DNA of 64,000 nt from Sialis fuliginosa (GCA_961205875.1 OY540814.1:25674151-25738150), one strand, 5' to 3'; positions 22,814 through 42,045 are shown, counted from the stretch's first letter. The notes: generated by a model from the letters alone, not told the origin. Numbers and translations are program-made.

Positions 22814-23713
22814 CGGCATAATTGCCTTGGTATGAATAATTTTAAAACCATTTTTTCAATAATTAAAATAGTTACATTCCATTGTTTATTACTTTAAGGG
22901 TTGCACACCCCCTATCGATGAATGTACACAATTTTTACATTTTGTAATTTAAAATAAAAACCCACATTAATGATATTTGTGAATTTTCAAATTAACTATT
23001 CAATTTACTTCTTTGTTAGCGTATGAGTTTTAATTTGATTTAAAAAGGGAAGGAGGTTGCGAGGGTCTATAAGTGCGTGATACGCTTAAAGATAATAGTG
23101 TAAGCTACATTAAAAAAAAAAATTTGAGTCTGTAGGATCGCGCCAAGCTGAGATATTTACTATTCAATTTACTTCTTTGTTAGCGGAATGAAAAAAAGTG
23201 TGCTAGTATGTAGGTACTATACTAATTAATGTAATCAAGGCTTAATACAGATATTTTATACTACGTAAAGTAAAAATATACTTGAAAAAAATTAATAATA
23301 TTTATTTATTATACAAAATATTTTACATCATACAATATTTTAGACTTACATTTATATAATATGTATATGACTTGAAAAATGACTTACATTTGTAATATTA
23401 CTACATACGAAACTTTTGGCAGTGATATATTTCATTCCATTTTTTTTAATTCATAAATACATAACTGCTTTAACAGTAAAATGGTTAACAAATAAAATAA
23501 AAAATATTTAGGAACATCACATTATTCAAGGCACCAAAATAACATTTTTTTTATTTGTCATTCATACTATCGCATATTTTTTTTATTAATAATTATATAA
23601 AAATACAAAGCGATAAATGTACACTTTTTTTGAATTGTTAATAATCACATTACTATAATGGCAATAAAATACAAGAGTACGTTTCTTTCGTTATTAAATA
23701 TGTCTTTGAATTA
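22814..23713. other. Intergenic and possible collagen 3' UTR sequence
   Basis: AT-rich. A 27-bp segment (starting ACTATTCAATTTACTTCTTT) is repeated exactly at 22995-23021 and 23159-23185. Several TTTATT hexamers (AATAAA on the minus strand) between 23300 and 23600 could serve as collagen polyadenylation signals, but none can be chosen with confidence. Confidence 0.4.
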
Positions 23714-24203
23714 AAAGAGATTGGAATTAATTAAAGTTTAAAAAAATTGTTTTAAATATCATAAATACAACTTATTTACTTTTACATTTTATATAAAAGT
23801 AATAATAATAAATTCAAACCTAATTATTAAACTATCAATATTGCTGAGAGTAATATAAATACACATTGGACTTTGAGTCCAATAGTAGCTGATGGCCTAA
23901 CTTCAAAGGATACCGTCTTTAAAAATAATCACGTTAATTTTATATTACACTCTTTTAAGAAGAAAAAAATCTAGTGAACACTCAATATTGTTGATTTGTG
24001 TTTTAAATATTCCAAAATTTAAACTCGTAGACATTAGAAGTAATCCTTTGGAGTTAGGCCACTAGCCACTGATATTTAGTCGTACCTATTTAAAAATATA
24101 TATTAAAAGTTATAATATTTAAAACAATTCGAATCTAAACAAATGATGCCCGGTACTATAAATACAAAACTGTTCCTAAGCAAAAGCAAATTCCAATCTC
24201 TTT
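23714..24203. repeat. Large imperfect inverted repeat downstream of the collagen stop
   Basis: AAAGAGATTGGAATT at 23714-23728 and its exact complement at 24189-24203 mark the ends. Inside, AATTGTTTTAAATATCATAA (23745) pairs with the sequence at 24110-24130, and GATGGCCTAACTTCAAAGGAT-like sequence near 23895 pairs with its complement near 24048. Probably a MITE in the collagen 3' UTR or flank; the transcript could fold back over about 490 bases. Confidence 0.65.
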
Positions 24204-24332
24204 CCAAAGTACCAAATCGACTTCTTGTAGTGATTTTAGAATTAGTTTCAGCTTGGAAGTTATTTCTTTATAACACCGGTCATATAAAAGTCTATTAAAT
24301 GCACCATTTCAGAGAGTTACGTTTATTTATAT

Positions 24333-31894
<7,562 letters not shown>

Positions 31895-34028
31895 CTGTTA
31901 AAAAATATAAAATTAATTTTATTTATTTTCAATTGATAATAATCTATATAATTAATATACTTAAATATTATGTATAATAATAATTCTAGAACTCAAACAA
32001 AGGACATCTTGTTTTAAGATACGGTATAGGTATAATATATGTATGTACCTACAATTAAATTAAGCTTTTATGGTTTTTTGTGTCGAAATGTAATTTTACT
32101 TCCCATTTAATTTCTCGATATGGTGGTTATTATTTCACCTAAATTAGAATTAAAAAAATTTTAGGTCAGAAATTTTCCATTATTATTTTATAAAATATAA
32201 GTAATAATATTATACATTACATTTAATTATTATATAAACTTATAAACGTTGTACATATGTATGTTTATATGTATAATATAAAAGCCAAAGTACAAGGTTT
32301 TACAAAAAGTGCAAAAATTTCAACGTAATACATATAAAAAAGAATTTATATCATTTCAATGAAATTAAAATTTGACCTCGATCTCCCAGTGATATCTTAA
32401 CCTATAGCCTCTTATCTTATCATTTTTTTATGAATTAAAATTATTCTAATTTCTATGTTCTTATATATAAACATAAACATAAGCACATATGTAAGATAGA
32501 TTTATTGTATCCAGTAAAAAAAAATTGTAAGAGAAACAATGGCACTTTTATAATTTAAACGATCGAAATTTACATCATTCATAAAAACAATTGCAGCAAT
32601 AAATAAAATTTCAGTAACTTTAATTTCAATTGAAGAATATTGAAAATGAAACATTTACCAGTAGATATGTCAGATTTCAAAAGTTGAAAAATATAATTTA
32701 ACCCCTAAAATTATTAAAACATAGCATTGATCGTTCTAGCAATAAGAATCCATTTTCGTTTAAAAAAACCTTTGTAAGTCAAAACACCTCAACTTCTTTT
32801 CAGTTCAATTTCTAACACTTTCTTTGTTAACTGAATTTACTGTAAGCACGAATAATAATTTTATCCTTAAAAAACTAATAAAAAACATGCATTTATATAA
32901 TCCAGAATTTAAAAATAACACAATAAAAGTTGTGAAAGATTGAAAGCAAAGCCACACATGTTCTGTGTTGTTTTGTTTGGATTGTTTAAGCGATCTAGCA
33001 GACTTGTAAACGTCTTCCGGACACACTGCATCTATTTCTCACGCTATTTAGTCATGTGCCATTAACATAGTGATTCATAATTTGCAACACAACAATTAAT
33101 TATTATGTGTTGCATAAATGGCATTTAAGTTTTGCACAGATATATGTAATAATAATGTGCATCACACAATTTTATTTATATATTGATTTTATGGCTTTTT
33201 CTTGGTCATTTAGCCAATAGCTATGTTGCTACGGTATCACATAAACATATATTATATAAATATGATAGGATGAGGATGTTGCTACTGGACTGATCAGCGC
33301 GAGTGTATAACAAACCTGATGGTAAGGGTTTGTTGGTTTGGACCAGAACCAAACCAACCACTTTCTGCGAGGTGCCAAATCGTTATGAATTCGCTCTGGA
33401 GTTTAGAGCAGTAGTAATAAATTTATAATAGTTGTACACCAATCACCACTGCTTATAGAACGCACATGTAAATAGCGTTATTTTAGCTTAAGCTCGGGCA
33501 TAAATCTAAGATGGAACATAGAATTGCATCAGTTATTCAGGTAGAACATTTTGATACTTTTAAGTTACTAAATTTTTAAGAAGATACTTATTACCACCAT
33601 ATAGAACAGGTTGCATCTCCAACCTGTAGAATTCATTCACTAATTGTTATGTAAACAATTATAATATGTATTAGGTCATCACACCCTATCTCAGCTCTCT
33701 ATATATCAACGCCTTCTGAGCTACAGAAACTAGTTTTCTGTTAATATCATACATTAGTTTGCTAACTTACGTAATTTCTGCTTTTGTGTTTATATATCCT
33801 TTAAAAAAATGTTAAATATTGATTTTGTATGGTCGTGTTTCGAAGAACTTAAGAGTATTGCAACTTGAAAATATTAGATGTTCGTTGAGTTTGCTTTAAT
33901 AGGAACTTCTTTTATTTGAAGTGTATGAAATTATTTATAATTTTATTGTTTTCTGACAAATTGATTTGGGTATGTAAGAAAATATTACAGATTGAATGAA
34001 TTCTTCTCAAATTATAAGCATAAATACA
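31895..34028. other. Upstream or first-intron sequence of collagen, no coding exon found
   Basis: AT-rich. The collagen exon ending at 31894 begins at a 3' splice site (TTAACAG), so this is intronic for the minus-strand transcript. Small features: a hairpin around 33058-33123 (TGCAACACA with TGTGTTGCA) and a GGTTTGTTGGTTTGGACC-type segment near 33327. No credible signal-peptide exon with a phase-0 donor was seen. Confidence 0.5.
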
Positions 34029-35307
34029 TACAGGGTGTAGAATTGAGCTACGGAACGTCGGGATTTAGAATATGCAAATATTTACTATTTTATTAATATT
34101 ACTTTAGTTTTGTAATCATAAGGCTTGTAGTCAATGTAATATATGTGATTATATTCAAGCTTTAAGATTCATGCGCTATTCTTTTTATGAATATTGGTTT
34201 CTGACTGTCAATAGTTTTATTTGCCAACATTTCATCACACATTGCTGAATAACTTTAAAACTGTTCATAAATGAGCATTGTAATCATGGAGACTTTTTAT
34301 CGAAAGGATATGTACTATATCATACTACAATTTTAGCTAAATCGGATTGGAAACCATTTCTCATAAGATTTATGTGGTGTCTTTTGGATGAAACTTCAAA
34401 ACATCTCTTATCAAATAGGTATTAAAATATTCGCAAAAACATGTTCGATATTAATTCTTGACAAAATCACGGATGATGTCAGACGTTAAGGTTGTTGTAA
34501 CCGGAAACGCGATACATTTCACCACACATCCGAGTTATCAGTGCAGTTTTAAGTTCCGAGAACAAAGAGTTATCAGCGCGATAGACGCTCGCATGATAGC
34601 AGCTTCCGCAGAACGGGGGCACAGAGTGTGTGTGTCCTGTTTTACGCCATCAATGAACACATATTTTGCTCGGTTATTCATTTTTTTTACTACAAAGTCG
34701 ATTTGAAACGATATTTGCGAGGGAAGACGTAGTTACTCATTCAGTTTTTTCTTAGTAAAAAATAGCAGTTAAAATAAAAAATGCATTTTGATGTTGAAAC
34801 TTAAAGTTTTTACTTCTTCTACATATCCTATCAAATACAAATCCCCTAACCATAAAGATTGTAAGAACTGAAACTTACACGTGATTCAATAGCAATTTTA
34901 ACTAGTTAGTGTCTATAAGTATTAAGTAAAATTCTGCAGTACTTTATTTTTTCGATATTTCTCGAAAAACAGTTCTTACGATAAATGAATATTTTTTATT
35001 AATTAAAGAACAAAAAAAAATACTTGATAAAAATCGGCGGGCCTACTGGTCCCATACACCCCTGGTCTAAATTATGATTGTTTGATATTTAAAATCGATA
35101 ACACTTATTAATACTAAACCTTGTATCAAATCTTATAACCGTATCATAATGGGTTCTCTAGATATTAAATAAACACTAATTTTTGGCAAAATTTTTGGAA
35201 GGCTGTAACTCTCTCACGAAGAATTTCCGGACATAGGTTCACATGAAGTTTTTTGCTTAGAATTACATCCAAAAAATTTTTTACACTAGTTGTAAATCAG
35301 CCTGTAT
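34029..35307. mobile_element. Possible degraded DNA element with TACAGGGTG/CAGCCTGTA ends and a GC-richer core
   Basis: The left end TACAGGGTGTAGAATTG and the right end CAGCCTGTA are both flanked by TA, and the right end recurs at 12098-12115. Between them, 34458-34706 is clearly richer in G+C than its surroundings and has open frames on both strands (plus: 82 codons; minus: a frame with NNRAKYVFIDGVKQD). End similarity is only about eight bases, so unity as a single element is weakly supported. Confidence 0.3.
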
Positions 35308-36890
35308 AGTTACAGTTTTAAACGCATAATAAATTATCAAATGAATGCCTGGCATTCAGTTCAATTTTTATACTTCAGTCAAATGTTTCATACAAATCAG
35401 CCATAACATGTTTTTATAACTACTATGTATTATGCATACATAAAAAATACAGGATATTGTTTATAGTATACATAGTTGAAAAGGATGGTCAGTTAATTTT
35501 TAGAAGAAAGAAATGTATTTATTTACTAAAATATATCATTATATACCCGTGTACATATTTATAACTTTTGTAATCAATGATTTTTGTCTGATTAAAAATG
35601 TATTTAAGTATTTCCCCTAAAAATAAAATTTTCTTACTAAAGAATTTAAAAAACAAGCACCTGCTTTACTTGTATTTTAATTGAAAAGTTAATATGCTGC
35701 ATCTAAAATTGAAAAATCCAAAAGCTTCAATACCTACTTAAATAAAATCTAAAGAAACATTTTGAAACTCGGGCTTTACGCATTCGAATTTTTAACCCTA
35801 TGTAATTTAACAACACCTTTATGGAAAATGAATAAAAATTCAGGCATTATGCAAAGAAGCAAAGTCTTACAATAATATTTTATTTTTATCCTTTATATTT
35901 CTTTTTTAGTGTGCATGTACAAATTAATTACGAGAAATAACAAATTGAATTCAAAATATAAAAAAAATCTATTTAATTTTCATATCAAACAAGATATGTA
36001 TCTCATAATAAAAATATAATTTAAAAACAAATTGAGATGAATTAATCGATTAAAATATGGAATGCATTACTTGCATTAATAACTATGTATATCATCATAG
36101 ACCAAAACAATGATAATGTATTGATTATGTTAATATTAATAAGGGTCAATTTTATGGGTTTATCAATAAATAAATTGAAAGTTGCCACTCATTTAGAATG
36201 TTGATTGAACAGTACATCATAGATGTAATGTAGGTATAGGAAGTGTCCTAGACACACGTAGGATTCGAACCCACTGCTTTTGAACCGGTTGTTTTACATA
36301 CTTCATTATTTATGCAATGGTTCTACTTTTAATGCATCTTGTCATTAAATATAAAATCAAATAAAATATGATGTTCTTATTGCTTAAATATTTCAAGTCG
36401 AAATCACTAACATAAATAATTTTTGCAATTTTGTGTACTATAACTCCATTTTGCATTGACTCACTAAATCAGTGGTCCCCCCACCGCAGTAGATATGTTT
36501 AATTTTGGAGTGCCGTGAAAATGGAAATGTTTTCTACAATGCTTTTTTTGTTTGTATCATAACTCAAAAACTACTGGACCAATTAAGATGAAATTTGGAA
36601 TATTTATGTAAATTTGCTTGAATATTAATAATTTCGAAAAATTATTACTTTCTGAGTTTAAAAAAAAGTTACATTTTTTTTAAATATTTTTCTATATGCA
36701 CAAATTGGGTATCAAAATATGCGTTTTGTTGAATTGATTTTAAAAATGTATACATGATATATCTTTAAAAAAATTATTTATCCGTGAAAAGTGGTAGATT
36801 TTGAAGAAATAATACCAATGTATATTTTTTACTTTAGTTGTGTTGAATTAGTGAACTATCGCTGATTGAATTAGTGAAAAATGTAGAATC
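35308..36890. other. AT-rich non-coding sequence
   Basis: Apart from the tRNA-like fragment near 36.27 kb and a CCAATTAAGATGAAATTTGG segment near 36578 (similar to the block in the sulfatase copy 2 intron at 12451), nothing recognisable. No coding exon. Confidence 0.45.
36261..36300 (-). repeat. tRNA-like (SINE-type) fragment
   Basis: On the minus strand GGGTTCGAATCC is a perfect pol III B box, preceded by a CCGGTTCAAAAGCAGT anticodon-arm-like region. No matching A box or acceptor stem is found upstream, so it is a fragment of a tRNA-derived SINE or tRNA relic, not a working tRNA gene. Confidence 0.4.
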
Positions 36891-36894
36891 AGTT

Positions 36895-37118
36895 AAAATA
36901 CACTATTTAATTCAGAAAAATCATTTAGTATTTAAATATGTTAAACTTGATATAACATTAATTAATGAAATGAACGTATTTGTGTTTTTATTTAAAATGA
37001 TGTTACTATATAAGCTCCGCCCTAGAAAAAGATAACCGATGATGTTTGTCTTAAAATTTGTGAATCTGTTTGTAAGCCATTCTGACCAATAGAGTGGCAG
37101 ACGACTTCTGAAGCCCAT
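36895..37118 (-). repeat. Dispersed repeat (family with CAGTCGCCTGCA ends), fragment
   Basis: On the minus strand it carries AGACAAACATCATCGGTTAT and a TAGGGCGGAGCTTATATAG block, matching 42115-42468 and 58457-58845. Ends are missing. Confidence 0.6.
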
Positions 37119-38099
37119 AGTACACCTATTTTATAGACTACATCGACAATAAAGTACTTGTATATTATGTGTAAGTACCTACATACATAAAGTGCATTGA
37201 CACATTTGTTAAATCCAAAACATATGCAATTCTAAGCTATTATGATCCACGAGGTGTTCATAAACGTCTAAAACAATAAATAATTACGTCCAGTTTTATG
37301 TGTGGATTGTGCTCGCGCATTTCTCTTATTTGCTTATTACAGAGTTTGAAATACAGTGGCTCTTAAACTGTTTAAAATCATGAGCCTATATTAATATTAA
37401 ATATCTTAATTCGACCAATATGCTTAAGTTTTGAAGTGTTATTGCAGTTTTTCAAAGCAGTGGTTCAATATTTATCTTCATTTGGAAACTTTTCTTTAAC
37501 ATTTAATTAAAATATTTTTCTACGATATTTTCATTTCATGAAACTTCTTATTAAAACTCAAATTAAAAATATTATATAACCCCTAAAAATAATAATAAGA
37601 CATATTGGAAACCACTGTTTTAATATCATGAATCCTTTATTAATAATAATCAAAGCTTGTTGACAACCACTGGTCCAGGGGGTTAAGAAGTAATATTTTA
37701 ATGAATGACCGTTAAGCTGCACAGTGTTGCAGCATCCTCACCCACGCAATGCATTGTTGTCAAGTTCTGTTACAGATTCGCTGACATATTTTTGATTATA
37801 GTGATGTCAAAAACCTTATATCTCTCAGTCCACGCGATTACAAAATATACATGTAATAGTTTATGTGTTGAATAAAGAAATATCATGTGCTAGTCACAGT
37901 TAAGGCACTTATTTGTCAATGTGAATAAATCTATTTTTTGCAGAATTGATAAATTTTTGATAGTGAAGTACTTTTCAGACAACATAAAAATGTTTAATAT
38001 ATGTACTCATAATGTAGGTACATATATGTCATATCAAATATAAATAAATTTAGTTGTTTGATTCTTAAATTAGTCCATAAACTAGTCCATAATACAAGA
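37119..38099. other. AT-rich sequence with hAT-type end motifs
   Basis: CAGTGG/CCACTG motifs occur near 37361, 37459, 37616 and 37668 in orientations that suggest nested hAT-like elements, but no flanking duplication could be matched. No coding sequence. Confidence 0.4.
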
Positions 38100-38262
38100 C
38101 TATTATCAAAACATTATGGTGGCCATCTTTTATTAAATGTCAAATTAGCCTATGTCTTTAATCATGATGCAAGCTATCTCCTTATCAATTTTCATGAACG
38201 GTTTAGCCGTGAAAAGTTAACAAATAGACAATCAAAGTTACTTTTGCATTTATAATATTATT
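38100..38262 (-). mobile_element. Helitron-like 5' fragment, minus orientation
   Basis: In reverse complement it reads through TATTATAAATGC, CACGGCTAAACCGTTCATGA and the GGAGATAGCTTGCAT block, followed by AAAGACATAGG. The same order is seen at 41707-41990. Only the head portion is kept. Confidence 0.6.
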
Positions 38263-39142
38263 TATGGATAAAATAATAATATAATCGAAAGACATTATTT
38301 TGTAATTACATTATACAACAAAAAAACTTTACATGAATTGATTAATTATAAAATAAAATAAAAAATAGATAGATTGACGCAATTATGTGGACAAAAACAA
38401 ATTATTTATAAGTTCTGTTCTACTTTCAGACAATAAAAAATAAAGATACTTTTAATAATCTTCCATTACATATACGTACATATCACATGTACGTAATATT
38501 ATACTTCATAGTGCGGTCCGCCATTTTCTTTCATTGATAACAAATTGTTACATTAAGATAACGCTTAATTCAGGAAATATGTCACATGTATCGGACACAG
38601 GCGGTTTTTTTTTTTGTTAAAAAATTTTATATATAACAAACTATAAATCATTTTATTTTTTTATAATACAAAAGTCCTTCTTATTTATCTGTGTTTATAT
38701 TTTAAATGATTTCTGAGAAATCGAGATAATAGTCTATTCTTTAGATTTTTGAAAAGCTGATTGCACAATAATTATTCATAGAAATGAAAGTTTTTACTTC
38801 AAACAAAGCTTTGAGAACTAGATGAATCGCTGACTGCAGAAAGGTGACATTTGTTTCGAAATTCAGATTGTGTGTATCATAGACATAAAGACTGCCTAAT
38901 GTGTCAAATTTGGTTTACAAAAGTGAAGATATATGTACCAACCAATAGAGTAATCCGGTCAAAAATGAAAACCACTAAAAAACTGTTTAATGTAATCTAG
39001 AGGTAAAAAAACATTGTAGAAAACTTTTTTATACTACAAAGGTTTATCCCGACCCCAAAATATCAAATTAAAAAAAAGGTACTTTTCAAACGCTCCCAAT
39101 TGCGGGCCATGTTGCGTGACGTCATAATCCAGTATTGAAATG

Positions 39143-39470
39143 TCAGTCAATGCTTAAATATACAAGTGTCAACGATAAACATGGAAAATGCATGAAAAAT
39201 AATAAGTTACGAGGGTTACTATTATTATATTTCTGGCCTAATAATGAAAAAAACGAATATTGATGATCGAAATTGGTTTTATTGTTTTTCAAAATATTCT
39301 CCATCAAGATCAATACACTTTTACATGCGTTTAAACCAATTTTCGAAGCACTTTTTCCACTTCGATTTAGGTAAGCCTTCTTATGAGCGTTTGTCAGATT
39401 ATGCGGGATCCAACGCGAACAAATCTTTTTTACGACCAAATGATCATTGAAGGGAATTTTGCAACCAATG
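39143..39470 (-). mobile_element. Mariner transposase relic with internal deletion
   Basis: Minus strand: KKICSRWIPHNLT at the upstream part matches the conserved mariner-type CSRWIPHNLTEAQK block. Shortly downstream, in another frame, KKWKKCFENWFKRM and CIDLDGEYFE match the family's C-terminal block. The catalytic D..D region between them is missing, so this is an inactive, internally deleted DNA transposon copy. Terminal repeats were not located. Confidence 0.7.
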
Positions 39471-40095
39471 TAAAGTAAAAAAGCAAAATTTTGTTTTAAA
39501 TAAAGTTAAAAAAATGATTTAAAAAAATTACTTAATAGAAAATGTGGACAATTGTTTTTACAAATAAATTTATTGATCTATAAAATTTCTCCAAATTTTC
39601 GTTCCACGCGATGAAATCATTCAAAGAACTTGACTAGGTGTGTTTCTTTATAAAAAAAGCATCATGCGACTTTTTTTGCTACAAATATAATTTTCACGTG
39701 GGTACGGATTTTGAAATATTTTTGTTATTTTTAAACTCATGCTTTTATGTTGATGAATTAAATTAATTGTATATAATTTTACAGGTATTTAATATGTATA
39801 AAAGTTAACACAATTAAATAATTCGCAATATATTTACTGATATTTTACTTATATTAAGACTATATCGATGAGTTAATAAATTCTAGTAGTTAAATTTTCT
39901 AAATTAACAAACGATTTTTAATAACAACACAGCCTTACAAAAAGGGCACATAAATCAATTTAGCTTGCATCCTGAAGAAGGACATAGACTTTGTATCCTG
40001 AAAAATTATCGACTATCATAACAGAAATCTGTATTACCTAACCTTCTTCCTTTTATTCTTAGTGGATGACAGCTCCTACCATATACATCTTATTA

Positions 40096-40514
40096 CAGTA
40101 TAACTCCTATAAGTTCTAAGCTACAGGACCAAAAATTCTCGGAATTAGAACTTACAGGGTACCCCTTCTATCACAATACCGATCTAATGAAATGAGATGG
40201 GAATAGCTTTCTGTCTCTCTCGTACACTTTACTCAGAGCGATCTAACATAACTCCCTGGTGGTAAAATTGAAAAGTTATTTGACAGTTCATCATTTGTAC
40301 ATAATATATGGCGTCTTCAGAAAAAGGTGTAGCGACTATATTTGAGTTTTATTTGAATACTAATGTTACTATTTGATTAAATATTGTTTTTTTTGTCTGT
40401 TTAATAACGTTGTACGTATATTTCCATTTATATAATTGTGAAACCACTTTAAGGAGTGAGGAAAACAACTTCTCCTCCTATGGAAGGGAATTCGAACTTA
40501 TAGGAGTCAAATTG
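40096..40514. mobile_element. Pogo/Tigger-like MITE flanked by TA
   Basis: The left end CAGTATAACTCCTATAAGTT and the right end, on the minus strand, CAATTTGACTCCTATAAGTT are inverted copies; TA is present on both sides (40094-40095 and 40515-40516). 419 bp, no coding capacity. The second-site TA and CAG-type ends fit Tc1/mariner-pogo elements. Confidence 0.7.
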
Positions 40515-40645
40515 TATTATAATAATATATTATAATGACAGCTAGTTGATTTTATAATTCAAAACTCGAATGGTACGCCACTGCCATTCGAGCGAATTAA
40601 TTCAGAGCTAAACAGTAACAAGTAGCCTGTTTCAATCCTTGTTTA

Positions 40646-41150
40646 GGCGGCTATTACACTATCAAAGAAATATGATAAAATTTCTTTGATCAAAGAAATA
40701 TGACAGTGTAATAAATCAATTTTATAATATTTACCTTCATAATATTTCTATGATCATAGTTAATGACAGTCTCTTATATTTGATCAAAGTTTTTTGACGT
40801 CAAAAACAAAATGGCGACTACCAAGTTATCACTGACAGTTACAGTTACATAATTATTAATATATGAATATCAACAAAATCCAGTATTATATGATAATCTT
40901 CTTATTGATTATAAAAACCACAATACACGGTTGTAAATTCAAACCTCGATCGCGTCAATTGACGAACATCCACGCACTAATATTCAAAAGGCACCAAAAA
41001 AGAAGAAAATATCTCTAGATAATATTGAGAAAATATTATCAAATATTTTATGTAGTGTAATAAAACAAAATCTCGTATTTTATCAAAGAAATATGATCAA
41101 ATCTTCGTCAAAGATCTTTGACATATTTATTTGATAGTGTAATAGCCGCC
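40646..41150. mobile_element. PIF/Harbinger-like MITE with TTA target-site duplication
   Basis: The left end GGCGGCTATTACACTATCAA and right end TTTGATAGTGTAATAGCCGCC are near-perfect inverted repeats, flanked by TTA at 40643-40645 and 41151-41153. Subterminal copies of AAAGAAATATGA are repeated in both arms. 505 bp, no transposase. The 3-bp TTA duplication and G-rich ends fit the PIF/Harbinger superfamily. Confidence 0.8.
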
Positions 41151-41224
41151 TTAGACGAAGCCAACTGATTTTTATATGCAGAAATAAAAAAAAAATATAT
41201 ATGTAACATTTCCTTAGGTAAAAT

Positions 41225-41400
41225 GTTAGCGATACGGCTCTGCAATGCGATTCCGAGAAACAGAAGAAGCATTCCAAGCTGCGGCAGCCTCTCGCGCGCG
41301 CTCTCGCCGAATCCGCGCGGTCAGCACCGCGACATGGCCTTGCTCTCCCACGGCTCTACAATTTCTGTCGTATCAGTGCGCCCATATCGCCAGGATATCA
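41225..41400 (-). other. GC-rich CpG-dense island; candidate 5' exon/promoter of a minus-strand gene
   Basis: Strikingly G+C- and CpG-rich (GCGCGCGCGAG, GACCGCGCGG) in a very AT-rich setting. On the minus strand an ATG at 41272-41270, preceded in frame by a TGA stop, opens MLLLFLGIALQS, which looks like the start of a signal peptide. The only nearby donor (CC/GTATCG, exon end 41236) leaves phase 1, whereas the first visible collagen exon needs phase 0, so a further small exon would be required. It could equally be part of a repeat: ACGGCTCTRCAAT occurs at both its edges. Confidence 0.3.
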
Positions 41401-41706
41401 ACATTATCCTTTATTGTAGTAAAAATATATTTGTGTCGCCAAGTCACAATGATTCATGTGAACAAAATTCATTCATACCCTTTAGTTGTCAGTTGATGCA
41501 TAATTTCAAAGTATCCAAACTCTACATGTTTCTTCTTATTATTCTTACAAAAATAGATATATATTGAAAAATACTTATGCAGCAGTAATGCGCATTTTAT
41601 AAATATTTATTATAGATGTATTATATTTCAAGCAGATGTAAGTATTTTAACTTATTTGCTGTAATATGCATCTTAAACAAACATTTAACAAAAATTTCCG
41701 GTATCC

Positions 41707-41995
41707 ATTCTAATATTATAAATGCGACAGTGTCTGTCTCTCTGTCCGTTTGTTACCTTTTCACGGCTAAACCGCTGTACCGATCTTAATGAAATTTGGT
41801 AGGGAGATAGCTTGCATGCTGAGTAAAGACATAGGTTACTTTATTAGATAAAAAATAATGGATGTGACATTTGTATACGCGAAGGTTATACTTTTTTGGC
41901 GTAGACATCTGTTTTACCGACTATCATAACAGAAATCTGTATTATCTACACTTAATCTAAATTCCACACGGATGAAGTCGCGTATAACAGTTTGT
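41707..41995 (+). mobile_element. Helitron-like element
   Basis: Starts TCTAATATTATAAATGCGAC, then CTGTCTCTCTGTCCGTTTGT, CACGGCTAAACCGCTGTACC and GGAGATAGCTTGCATGCTGA; it ends near GATGAAGTCGCGTATAACAG. This head and tail order is typical of insect non-autonomous Helitrons. A 27-bp part of its 3' half is repeated exactly at 40010-40036. Confidence 0.65.
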
Positions 41996-42002
41996 TAAAA
42001 AT

Positions 42003-42045
42003 TATCCTAAAGATATCTATTACAATGTGTAATGAAACGTTGGCA
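42003..42045 (+). repeat. Degraded copy of the GAAGATG ... GAAACGTTGG motif
   Basis: CTAAAGATATCTATTACAAT followed by GTGTAATGAAACGTTGGC aligns base for base, with mainly transition differences, to the motif at 56166-56215. It directly follows the Helitron-like tail. Confidence 0.55.

Noticed and set aside
24146-24283. Possible very short ATGTCCGG-family element (ATGCCCGGTACTATAAATAC ... ACACCGGTCAT)
   Set aside because: Ends resemble the family but the interior does not, and it overlaps the right arm of the larger inverted repeat; may be chance or a remnant.
32805-33026. 73-codon minus-strand frame (MCPEDVYKSARS) upstream of collagen as a possible first exon
   Set aside because: No signal peptide at its start and no phase-0 donor compatible with the exon at 31894.
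37361-37673. Possible nested hAT-like elements with CAGTGG/CCACTG ends
   Set aside because: No matching 8-bp flanks for any pairing of the ends, so borders cannot be supported.
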